A stretch of 64,000 bases of DNA, taken from Parus major. Its lineage: Eukaryota > Chordata > Aves > Passeriformes > Paridae. Below the pieces are notes generated by a model, which worked only from the letters and a program-made list of their open reading frames with translations, had not been told where the DNA came from and searched no databases. Position 1 is the stretch's first letter. Every line of letters starts with the position of its first letter. Shown here in pieces: positions 50,201 through 60,963 of this stretch. A program made the translations under genes and the position numbers. The stretch spans positions 4,462,335-4,526,334 of the forward strand of contig NC_031783.1 in assembly GCF_001522545.3 (NCBI RefSeq), written 5' to 3'.

Positions 50201-53200
50201 CAGCAAATCATTGCTGGGCATCCCTTAAAAATTAAGTTGTACCAAGAGGATTTGGGGTCTGTAGAGTTTGAAGAGATTAATTTTAACCACATTCAATTGA
50301 GATTCAGCTTTGTGTTTATTTTTGTTGAATTAAATGAAAGAGAAAATTAGTAAGCAGAAAAACAACCCTCAGTAGCCAAAGAGAGAGTGAGGGAATGGTT
50401 GCCCTGACCCCCCTGGCCATTTGTCATGCTCTGTCCTGAAGGTCTGCCAGTGCCTGCACACCAAACTCAGGGGACTGCAAAACTTTTCTCACAGCTGTTC
50501 TGGTGGGTTGAATGGCATTTTTTCTGGAACTAAGAATTTGGAATGAAGGCTGTCCTCTGTAGCCACAGTTTTTATTTGATATGAATTCTTTTCTGCAAGT
50601 TTCCAGTACCCCAAACTCATTCACTTCCTTGAAGGGTGGGAAAAGTGCACAAACTCCTGTGCACATGAGCATGTGTGGGTGTCTGTATTTTGGCAGAGCA
50701 AACAAATTTGGATATGTGGGTTTTTTTCCCAGTGCTTTAACCGATGGCTCCAGTCTACAGACACCAACCTGGAGACTTTTAAAATTGTTCTTATTTTATA
50801 GAGAAGCCAATCTAGGATTTTGATTCAGGTGGCATTTGTACAATGGTTCAATAATGCATATGAATAGTTCTTTTTCCCTGTGTAAAGTTGCTTGAATATT
50901 CAAGTGCAAGATCCCATCTCAGGCTGGTGACAAGATGCTATCAGCACATATCTACCTATTCTCTGACACAGCTCCCTTTAGCACTTTGCTATTCAATAAC
51001 TGTAAATAGATGGGGTAATTTAAACTCTCACTAGCTTTCAGGAGAGCTGGATTCCCCCAAAACAAGCACATCATCTTACTGAAATGACCATGAGTATCTG
51101 AAAGGCACAGTTTTATAACTGTTAAATTATTCCTTGTTGTTTTTCTGTTAATGCACCTATCCATCTCTTCTCAAGTAACAGTTCTTCATTAATAATGTCT
51201 TTGTGCTACAGGTTATTTCTCCTTTTTTGTTCTAAATTGTTACCCATTTAATTAATTTTCCTCTAATATAAAGGGAGGATAGAGCTGAGTGTTTCAGCAA
51301 ATGGGGGCGTGTAAGTAAAGAACAAGGATAATATCTCAAACTCATTTTCTCCTGGTCTCAGGGTGTTTGCAGAACATTTGATTTGTTGCTAATACAGCTG
51401 GGTACAACACCACTTTATATCTTTAGGGGAAGATGTTTAAATATCTATGAAGTCACAGATATATGCTTTTATTTGCATACATGCTTTTATTTGGTACTCA
51501 GAGTCTCCATTTCAAACTCATGTAAATGTGTTACTGACTTGCCTTGTGTCACTGTCACACCCCTACAGCAGCCAAACCTCACAGACAGACGTGGAACAGG
51601 GTGTTGGGGCAGAGACCCTCTGACCAATGTGTGCCTGCATTATGTGTTTGCCTTCTCAAGAATGTTTATTTTCCAGTTCTGCAATTATTTTTGCGTTGCC
51701 CAGTGCTGGAATGAGAAAACCTGCTTCCACAGGGGAGGGAAATTCAGTAAGAACATGGCTACACAATTTGTGCTTTCTCTGTGGAGCTACAGAAACTCTG
51801 CAGAAATGTTGGCAAAACGTGCAGTGCCTCATCTGTGTCAGTGCAAGGACAGGCCAGTGCCCCTTGGAAAAGCCACTGCTCCATACCCTTCTTCACTGTC
51901 TTACATCTGGATCCAGGGGATCTTGGAAGCCACTTTTGTCACTGTACTTTATTATTTTGAAGCTGTTTTTCTTTGGAGGGGATATTTGTTTCAAAATTCT
52001 TCTCACATACTGTTTTCCTAAGCATGTAACAGAAGCAGCACTTTGTAAGAAATCTTTAATTTGGCTTTCAGTATTTCAAGCGTCTGTTTCAGTGTTTGTA
52101 TTTTGGCCATGAGATTCAATATGAGTGTAACAACACAGCCTGGCACAATTTGTTGCAAAAAATCTATTGGTACAATGATCACTTTTAACAGGGGTTGTTT
52201 CTTCAAAAATCAGTGAAGGCTGTTAGATTTTTTTTTTTTTTGGCATTTTCAAATGCTCATTAGTGTCTTCCTCAGGGGTCTAAGACGGTCATTATTAAAG
52301 AATGAGTTCTCAGGAGAAAAAGGCTCTGCTGCCAGAAGCCAACAAGTGACAGGAGTTCAGCAGTTGCTAGGCGAGTCACTTATTGAGGTGCTGCATGGAT
52401 AAATTAGCTTTCAAAGTCTTAAGCTGAACATGTAAAGAACACAGATGTCATGTGGCATATTCTCCAGAGGTTAAATTTAGGTTCCACTGCCAATTTTAAA
52501 AGGAAGGAAATGTCAGCTAGTGTAGAGCTGAGGTTGAGGGTTTGTTGCTTGTGCAAATTCCACTGACATTGACATTAACTGACTCTGGAAGATAAACTAT
52601 GGATCTGCTCTAGCTGTCCATGATTTCATTTGTATTGCTTGTTAGTTCTCCAGTTTGTTCCAGCACAATACCAATTTGCTCCAGTTGACTTGACAAGCTT
52701 TTGTTTTGTGCCTCTTATTTCTCTGGAGATAATTTATAATCCCAGCTCCATCCCTTGTGTGATTGCACAAACAGACAGGTATTATTTGTGCTATTTGTCA
52801 GCATAGGGGAAGTGACATAATAGTGAAGCAGTAAGTATACAAACCTAGATTTTAGCAATGAGAGATTTAGGTGTGAGTGTCTATGGCACAACAAAAATGT
52901 TAAACCTCAGAAAAGTCACCTTCACAGTTTTTAAGAGAAATTTTTTCAAAATGAAAACAGAGATGGAATTTCAAAAAAAAATCTGCTTTTTTACTTGAAA
53001 TTTTGCTTTTTTTTACCTAAACCTAAGGCATCTATAGATTTTATTTAGATAGAAGATTCTTTGGAGACTCCTTTGTAGACTACACAGATATTTTCCTGTA
53101 AAGGTGACAAGTAAACCTCTTAGTGTTGTTTTGAACTCACTTGAACCTGCTGCTTGATCCCCTCCCTTTCTGTTCTGGGCTTTGTCCAGCTCCCACCTTA

Positions 53201-55534
53201 GCCAGTGGGAGATGTCACATTTACTTAATTAGGAACTGGACCATGCCTTGCCACCCCCGCCAATTGCTGTTTTAATTGAAAGCATCCCCAGAGCTGCTTC
53301 CATCCACATTTGTGTGGTGTTCTCAGGAACAAATCATTCTAGTTGTTTAATTAAGGCAATATTGAAATAAAAACCCCCTTTAGGAGTGGCTGGGGGTGGC
53401 TTTGCTGAGCCCTGTGTGGATGTTCAGAGTGCCACAGGGTGAAAGGCTTGAGGTGCTCCCTGTGGCCACCAAGCCAGCCCATGCTTATGTGCAGATGTGT
53501 GAATATTTTCTGTATTTTCCACGGGGTTTAACCCTTTTGTCTGGCTTTCATGGACTCACAAGGGATCTGGGCTGTCTCAAGCACTACAATCCCACATTCC
53601 CCACATCCAGGCTTGTGCTTTGCATAAGCAAAAAAGCATCAGTGGTGTCTAAGTCATATTGAGGTGCAGCACTCCTGTACAGCAGAATCTGGATGCAGCT
53701 GCCTCTTCCCCTCAGTCTGAACCCCACCAAAACCAATTTGAATGTTGCTTTTCATCCCTGTAGGTAATCACAGACCCAAGGCTGCGACCCAGCAAGCAGC
53801 AAGGGAGGAAAACCTATTCCAGACTCCACAGAGGTCACCTTTTTGATAAAAGCACAAAACAGCTAATTAAATTAATGTAATAATTGTACCTAGCCAATTA
53901 CCTATTTCCTACCTGTTCTGTGGTGTTAATGAGCTGAGCTAATGAACTATAATGTAATTAATACCTGGGGAGGGAGGAGGAGGAATAAAAGGAATGGTAG
54001 ATTTCATATATGCCAGCCTCTTTTGTAATGGCAGGGGGGGAAAAAGTTCAAGACTGTTGAAAGGAAAACATTTAGTGAGGAAGAGAGGTCTCAAACTTGA
54101 GTCCTGCTGAGGCCCTGCCTGGAATTCTGCACGTGAAAAATACCCCTGTCATTAGAGAAATACTTTAAAAAATACTCAATGTTTTTCTGAGAACATTCTT
54201 ATCTGTGAAGGAAAAGGATGATTTAAATGAAACTGCAGATCTAAGGTGTCCTTGAGGAGTGCCCTGTCCTAATGAATATCCTGCAGAAGAAGCCTGATCC
54301 ATGTTTTGGTGTATCACAAAGGCTGTTTGGTGTAGGTCTGATTTGGCTTTGGGTTTGTGGCACTTTTGGCCACATCCTGGCCAGCAGCCTGCGGGAGCAG
54401 AGTGGGGTTATTGGCAAACACAGAGCTGTTCCAAGGCTCTGCCTTTTGTACCCAGTGGGGGCCAATGACACAGGTTACTGAACCTGCTGATGGAGCCTGC
54501 ATGTGGAGACTGCTCCACTAAACTACTAAAAGGCACAGGGAGAAAGTAAAGTAAAACTGAGACTCCTGCTGTGAAAATACAGGATTGTTTTCTCTGAATT
54601 AAGTTATGCTGAAGCTATTAGGGAGACAGTGCAATAGATTCATTAACTGTACCATTCCAGAGCTGCTGGAAAGCAATTCACATTTCAACTTTAGTATCTT
54701 AAAATCCAGCACTGGCTTTAATTATTAATAGGCTTCATGCTATTATCATTTGCTTGCACATATACATTAATCATTACATGGGTTTGCTAATTTTTTGTTT
54801 TGTTCAGAAATAAATAAATAAGCTATGACAAGATGCTCAGAGCCCTCAAGAGAATATGTTCCCCTCTGATGGGCAAGTAACATCTGTGGGCATTTTGCTG
54901 GCTTAACTGCGTGTCTGTCAGAAACTTGGTGATTCAGAAAATTTACTAGCACTCACCTAATGATTAATTAGCCTTCTCTGTTAGGAATGGGGTCTCTTCA
55001 TTATACACGTTGTCACCAACAGTTTCATCTGTTTGCTGCAACACGTATGCTGGAGACTTAATAAGTGGAATTCCAGTAGTCAAGAAATGAGATTAAAAAA
55101 AATCAAGTGATTTTAATCAATACAGGTATGTGTGGTATTGTAGAAAAACTGTTTTGTGTGAATAATAATTCTGTAGGACACTAAGTTTAACTAAATTTAG
55201 TTGGCTGGAAACACTCTATATTAGATTAAAAAGAGAGATAGGGATTATATTAACAGAAATAATAATTCATCTATTTGTAATATGGACTATCTGAAAATGT
55301 TTTTTTAAAGACAATCTTATTTGTAAGGCATGTTAAGCGTTCCACTTGGCAAACCCTAGGCATAGTCTTGTGTTATAAGGTCTTCAGCTGTGAGTATGGG
55401 GTCTTTAATGTGCTGGAGGAAAAGGTCAAACTGACACTTCAGGATTTAAACCAAAATAATTTATCATCTGCACACAGATAAGGCAAAGATTTGTTCTTGG
55501 GGGTGAATACATCCAAATCTGGCACGTTTCTTAT
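50201..55534. other. gene-free stretch with overlapping open frames and TAAT-rich block
   Basis: Two plus-strand frames (51383-52021, 212 codons from TTG; 51627-52112, 161 codons) overlap in different phases. Both are Cys/Phe/Leu-rich with no domain pattern, which points to a locally stop-poor composition rather than a gene. About 53860-53980 is dense in homeodomain core sites. About 54700-55030 is AT-rich unique DNA of similar character. Confidence 0.5.
53860..53975. promoter_or_regulatory. homeodomain-site cluster, candidate enhancer
   Basis: In about 115 bp, TAAT/ATTA cores recur about ten times, including CTAATTAAATTAATGTAATAA, CCAATTACC, GTTAATGAGC, GCTAATGAAC and ATGTAATTAATACC. The spacing is irregular and the intervening sequence complex, unlike a microsatellite. 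This is typical of developmental enhancers bound by homeodomain proteins. It is an inference from motif density only. Confidence 0.25.
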
Positions 55535-55540
55535 GAAAAT

Positions 55541-55612
55541 ATTTTATTTATTTATATTATATATATGTATAATTATATATATAATATATATAATATTTAT
55601 TTATGAAAATAA
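55541..55612. repeat. AT-rich array, (TA)n/(ATTT)n
   Basis: About 70 bp of TATATA, ATAATATATA and TTTATTTA words with no G or C except two G. TTATGAAAAT occurs at both ends (55531 and about 55601), suggesting the array grew within or between a short direct duplication. It can form hairpins or cruciforms. Confidence 0.85.
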
Positions 55613-57802
55613 TTTTGTTAATTATCCCCCCAGTTTGATCTCTGAGCTGTTCACTCACAGCACCTGTGTCTCAGGAGCTCCGTTAAGGTTCATTGTTCTC
55701 ACCTGATGAGGGTGCACAAGGCACCTGGGGTGGGAGGGGCAGTGATGGTCAGTGGCTATAAACTGGCAGGAGAGCTGCCTGCTGCTCTCACTCATGGCAG
55801 CAGTTGGGTCCCCTCGGGCAGAGCAGCTGATGGGGGTGGCTGTCCCACCTTCCATCCCACAGAGGAGCAGGATGGAGTTGCCAGAAGTTGCTTTTCCTTT
55901 TGAAATGCTCTGAGAGGTGATGATTTGCCATTTGAACTTCTTCTCCTCTTGCTGTGGAGGGAGGGGACGTGAACTCCCATTTACAAGTAGCACCAGAGGT
56001 AGGAAGATGACGTGTCCAAGGGAGCGTTGGGGTTTTGGGAGGATTTTTTGTTGGTGTTATTTTCAGATGGTGCAGGAAAGCTGAAAGGCTTTTTATACAC
56101 CTGGTTTTTTTGTATGCCAGTGGTTCCTCAGCCACACTTGCTGCTCTAGACCATGTTCTGGTTGCAGTCATGCGCCATTCCATCATTCCATTTTGTGCTT
56201 CTTACAATGACATCAGCCAAGACAGGACATGGTTCAATGCCTGTGTCTGTAGCTGGGGGGCAGAGGCACAGCCTGGGTTCTGCTGGAAGGGATCAGACCC
56301 CTGTACTCAGGTAGGATTTGAATCAAAAGACAAAGTTACTGTGTGGTCTCTTTGTTTATCCCATAACTATCTCAATGAGAACCACACAATCTCTGTAAGA
56401 GATTCCCTGGAGCCAGCTAAACTGGCCATGAAGTGACCTTTTCCTTGGTGGGGAATGAAGAGGAGGCTTGGGCCATCCCCTTCACCCCAGTGCCAGTGGT
56501 GGCACTGCATCCTTCCTTACAGGGAAATGCAGCCAAGGCTTCAGCCTGGACGAGGACCCAGGCTTGCAGGGGAAGCTGAAGTGCTTAAAGAATAGATGTG
56601 TGTTAGGTGTGTTTCACTTTTCAAAATTAAAGTGCTTAGTTGACTGGCTTGGGTTTTTTTTTCAAAGAATAAGATAAAATCATTCTCTTCTATAAAATTA
56701 ATATATTCAAGAATTTTTGTGGCAAATAAATTTTAGTCTTGGAACAGGGTTTGTTTGCAGGAGCAATCTGTGGTGTTGGTTGTGGGGTTTCTTGTGGGTT
56801 TTTTTTCTCTCCATATATCCAATAAGGAACCAGAAAAACTCCATGTGACTTGCATATCTAATTAAAACTATTCAGCACAGCTTGAATTTACAATTTTGAT
56901 TTCTTGCAGTAATCTGCTTGTGAACAATCTAGAGGCAAAGAGTTATTCATAGAAACTGTTGAGTAAATAATTTTCAGATAATGAAAACATTCAAAAAAGT
57001 CAAGATAGTTAATTAGTGAGCAGAAGAAATTAAATTAATTGAATGAATAATTCATAATGAATTATTTGCCCAGCTCTATTTTACATAGTGTGGAAGGTCT
57101 GAGGAAGAGCCAGTGTTTGAATTACCTCCAAACAGAAAACCACATCTCTATTTCTGCTGTGTTGAGGTTATTTATTGATGTGTAAAAACAAGCTGGGTGA
57201 GCCAGTCTATTTAATCATCTTACTCTTTTTGCTCTGTACTGTGAGTCATGCTGGATTTGAGACCATAGATGCTTTGCTTGCAAATGTGCATTAGGGAATA
57301 TGTGTTACAGGGCTTTTTTTTTTTTGCTTTTTTTTTAAAATAAATTTAAATAGTGTGAGAGAAGCATGATTAGAGCTAAAAATGTTCTGTAAAAGCTCTA
57401 AATTAAGCAAATGGTACTGTAGCAGTGGTTGCAGTTGACATGTGTCACAGCTTTGGCAAACCAGTCCTGGGTAATTTCATTTTGCTACTGAACAGAACTG
57501 TGTCCAAAAGATTCTTTGGTAGAGCTGAATTTGTTTGCTTGGGGTTGGAGAAGGGTTTGCTGCTGCTTTCTTTGCTTGCTCAGTTTTTGGGGTTTTTCCC
57601 CTTAAAGAAAGAGAAAGCTTTGCTCCTCTGGCAGGTGGGGAGGGAACTTTTAATGGCAATTAAATAGTGAAATATTGGAAGCCTAGATTAGATTTGAAGA
57701 GCTGAATGTGGCTCTTCCCTGAGACCCAGAGGGCACTGAGTGTTCAGGGCTCACCTGTGTGTGCTTCTGCCCTTGTTCTCCCCTCACAGGGCTCTGGAGA
57801 AG
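55613..57802. other. gene-free stretch
   Basis: No supported gene. Opposite-strand frames at 55655-56436 overlap heavily and show no protein pattern. T12 and T9 runs lie at 57314-57336. Confidence 0.6.
57314..57336. repeat. T12-GC-T9 tract
   Basis: Two T-runs separated by GC and followed by AAAATAAATTTAAAT. Low-complexity sequence. Confidence 0.8.
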
Positions 57803-58423
57803 CACAGAATCTCTTATCATAGAATGGTTTGTGTTGGAAGGGACCTTAAAGCTCACCCCATTTTAACCCCCCTGCCGTGGCAGGGACACCTTCCACTATC
57901 CCAGGCTGCTCCAAGCCCCGTCCAGTCTGGCCTTGGACACTTCCAGGGATCCAGGGGCAGCCACAGCTTCTCTGGGAATGTGTGCCAGGGCCTGCCCACC
58001 CTGCCAGGGAAGGATTTCTACCCAGCACATGATCTAAATCTACCCTTCAGTTTAAAGTCATTCCCCCTTCACTACATGAGCAGTCCCTCTGCAGCTCTCC
58101 TGGAGCACCTCCATGCCCTGGAAGGGCTCTGAGGTGTCCCTGGAGCTTCTCCTCTCCAGGTGAGCACCCCCAGCTCCCCCAGCCTGGCTCCAGAGGAGCT
58201 CCAGCCCTCAGAGCAGCTCCGTGGCCTCCTCTGGACTCATTCCAGCAGCTCCACACCCTGGTGTTGGGGACCTGCATGCTCCTGGTGGGTCTGAGCAGAG
58301 GGAGAACCCCCTCCCTGCTGCTGCTGCCCACCCTCCTCTGGTGAGACCAGGACACGGGGCAGTTCTGGGCTGCCCCTTGAGCTTCTCATCCACCAACACC
58401 CCCACGTCCTCCTCAGGGCTGCA
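57803..58423 (-). mobile_element. CR1 LINE, 3' part (about 620 bp)
   Basis: The plus strand reads the reverse complement of the avian CR1 3' region. It starts with degenerate terminal octamers (CACAGAATCTC, TCATAGAATGG). It continues GTTGGAAGGGACCTTAAAG, GCCGTGGCAGGGACACCTTC, CTTCCAGGGATCCAGG, CTTCTCTGGGAATGTG, CAGTTTAAAGTCATTCCCCC, CTGGACTCATTCCAGCAGCT and CTTCTCATCCACCAACACCC. CR1 inserts by target-primed reverse transcription, and copies are usually 5'-truncated, as here. The lower coordinate is the element's 3' end. A deletion relative to the usual arrangement is likely near 58270-58380. It is much longer and better preserved than the copy at 11712-11850. No functional reverse transcriptase is encoded. 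Small frames here are element-derived or chance. Confidence 0.95.
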
Positions 58424-60462
58424 TGACAACACTGAAAGGGCTTTCAAAGTCATTTCCATTCCTTGTAAAGCCACAATTAGAAAACCAATCTCTGATTTAA
58501 TGTCTATGGAGAAGTGAATATAATAATATAACTAGATAGGAGCCACATTTACTCTGGGTTGTAACTTGTGGCTTGAGGAAACCTGATTTGAGGTGGAATG
58601 GCATCATGCAGCAAAGAGTCTGAGATGAGTCTGATGCAGGACTATCCCAGGGAAGTTCATACTTCTGTTATCATCTCTGTGGAGAAATAGGCATAGATTA
58701 AATGATCTGTTGGCCCACATTATCTGCAGTAGGAGTGGAAATGACTGAGGGTTTTTGATTGAAGCTATGGCTGTGCAAGTAAAGATAAGATAATTACAAA
58801 GCTGAGTAATGCTATCCAGCACCACCCAGTATTGTCAGATAATCCTTTGTTATTCAGTTTTCTCTGTAAACTGAGCAATGCTAAATTACAGCTGTAAATC
58901 CCCAGTATATGTAGATATTGATAAAATATGCACAGACATAAGGAAAGGAAGAGATTGCAAATTTAGTCAACTATTTAAAAAAACAATATTTTCTTGGGTA
59001 TTTGAAAATGTTGGAGGAGTTTGAATAGTCCTGAAAAAAACCTACTGTGTTATAACAGATGGGCATTTCTAAAAATGACGTTGTTTGGGTTCAAGATAAT
59101 TAAAGGTAGTTCCCATTTTACCCAGAGTGAGTCACTGGAGCCACAGCATGGACAGATGCTGTGCTAGAACTGCATCTGCCATATTTTCACTTTGCTCTAC
59201 TTCCTGTGAATCTGCTTAATCCAATGCTGAATTTCCATTAAGGAGCACTGATAAATTTTGGGCTAGTTTTTGCAATATTGGAAATTTGATTCTGATTGTG
59301 AAGTGCTGACAAGTTCTAACTGAGGTAGAGGAACTGAAATGCAGAGTCAGAAAATCTAGGCCACTAATGGTTAAAATCAGGCCACAAATGATCCTTACTT
59401 ATGCTTTATTTCTATGTACTTCCAAAGGCAGCTCTTTATTGCCAACCTACTGAAGCCCTTGAAACCTTTCCCAAGGCTTCCCCAGGACGGGAATCAGGCA
59501 GCAGGTGGGTTCTGTTATCCATTTATTTCAGGTCATCTCCACACTGGCAGGTACAGAGCACAAACTGATGGGTTAAGAAATACATGCTCTGACTGCAGGT
59601 GGTTGGAAGGGATGTGGCAAGAATGAAAAACCTAATTGTAACTGGTTGTGTTAGGGAGCCAAAGCAGGCTGGGATTTAAAAGAAGTTGTTGTGCATCACT
59701 GAACAGCCATTTAGATTTGACTGCAATAGCACGGAGTTTGTCATGGTGGTTTAGTTAACATGCTCGGTTTTGATGAAAAAGAAAGTGTCTTTGATCGCTC
59801 CGCAGAGAGAACAGTTTATATTGGAATTGTGCAGGTAGCTAATTCTGTAAGGTCATGTTCAGTGCCCCCCTGCACTCTAAAGTTGCTGAGTGGGGTAAAA
59901 CCAGAAAACCCATGGAACTAGAGGGAGAAAAATGATTAAGATGTTCCCAAGAACACCATCTCTTTGCTTCATGTTCAGGACTGTGGATTCTGCCACCCTG
60001 TTTTACAGGACTGTTGCCCAAGATGGCACTGATAGTTCAACAAACGGAAGAATATGTTAAACTGCTTTAGCATATCCCAGGGAAGATTTTACTCAGGTCT
60101 TTTCAAACCATGGCAGATCCTGTGTTGTCACACTTTAGAGAAGGTTATTGTCTGGTCACTTTTGAAATGCCATGTGTGCTGAGACAGGGGCCAGGAGGAG
60201 GAGCCCTGCAAACACACTCCTCTATTGCCCTGTTTAGAAATCAATAGTGTAAAGGCTTTAATCTGTTTATCAGTAAAACCCACAGACCAGCATGGGACTG
60301 CAAGCTAGAAGCTGCTTTCAGTCACAAAGAGCTGTTCATCATTTGTCCTAGGAGTTCCAACCAACCCACATCTGTAACATTTTCTTCTCAGTCGTCCCAA
60401 GTAGTCTGGTAGGAAACTTTTTGTTGGTTGCTCTGCTGAGTACTTTCTGACACAGATATTTG
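58424..60462. other. gene-free stretch
   Basis: No supported gene or recognised repeat. If the minus-strand frame at 60466-60960 is a terminal exon, its 3' untranslated region would lie here; minus-strand AATAAA signals occur near 59520 and 59405. Confidence 0.5.
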
Positions 60463-60960
60463 TCAGAGACAGATTTTTCTCTCATTCATTTTCTTAGGCT
60501 CAGCAGAGGTTGTTTTTCCCCCCCTTTTTGTTGGCAGGGGGCTGTTGTTTGCACAGGTGACTGGGGGAGAGGGTTGGACTGACAGTAAATCAACAGCTGG
60601 CGTCGTTCCTCCTTCGCTGCTCTGCAAAGGGCACGGTGTTAAATCAATTAAAGAGAAATCCAGATTGGTTTCAGTGAGCGGTTCATGTAGAGATATGGAC
60701 TCTGGAGACTGTTCCTCCAGCAATTCTTGGCTGTTTACCTCATACCTCTCTTCCCCAAGAGGTGTGAGACTGAAGTGCTGTAGCTGGTGCTGATCCAGCG
60801 CGTGGGAGCAGAGATGCTGCAGGATCCTCAGACAAGGGAAGAGTTCAAGCAGTGGCAGTGCAAGTGAAGAATCACTCTGCCTGGCAATATAAGTCTGAAC
60901 ATCTTTTTGGGGCTCGCTTGTTGAGACGAAACAAGGCTGAAGCACTGGAGAATTACCTGT
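60463..60960 (-). CDS. candidate terminal coding exon, unknown protein
   Basis: A minus-strand frame is open from just after TAA (60961-60963) to TGA at 60463-60465, 165 codons. It has no ATG near its 5' end, so it would be an internal-to-last exon. Possible acceptor AGs sit just before 60956, 60944 and 60936. From the Val at 60945, residues 1-25 contain TSEPQKDVQTYIARQSDSS. Residues 27-50 are a Leu-rich likely helix (LALPLLELFPCLRILQHLC). Residues 60-125 are acidic, Ser/Glu/Leu/Pro-rich and probably disordered (SQELLEEQSPESISLHEPL, then FSLIDLTPCPLQSS). The C-terminus is basic (KKMNERKICL). The block is GC-richer and has more CpGs than its AT-rich flanks, as exons often do. I do not recognise the family; it resembles the cytoplasmic or regulatory tail of a larger protein. 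Chance remains possible. Confidence 0.4.
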   Translation of the reverse strand, partial: TGNSPVLQPCFVSTSEPQKDVQTYIARQSDSSLALPLLELFPCLRILQHLCSHALDQHQLQHFSLTPLGEERYEVNSQELLEEQSPESISLHEPLTETNLDFSLIDLTPCPLQSSEGGTTPAVDLLSVQPSPPVTCANNSPLPTKRGGKTTSAEPKKMNERKICL

Positions 60961-60963
60961 TTA

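Noticed and set aside
55655..56436. Overlapping frames of 112-133 codons on both strands
   Set aside because: Several phases are open at once, which points to local composition rather than a gene.
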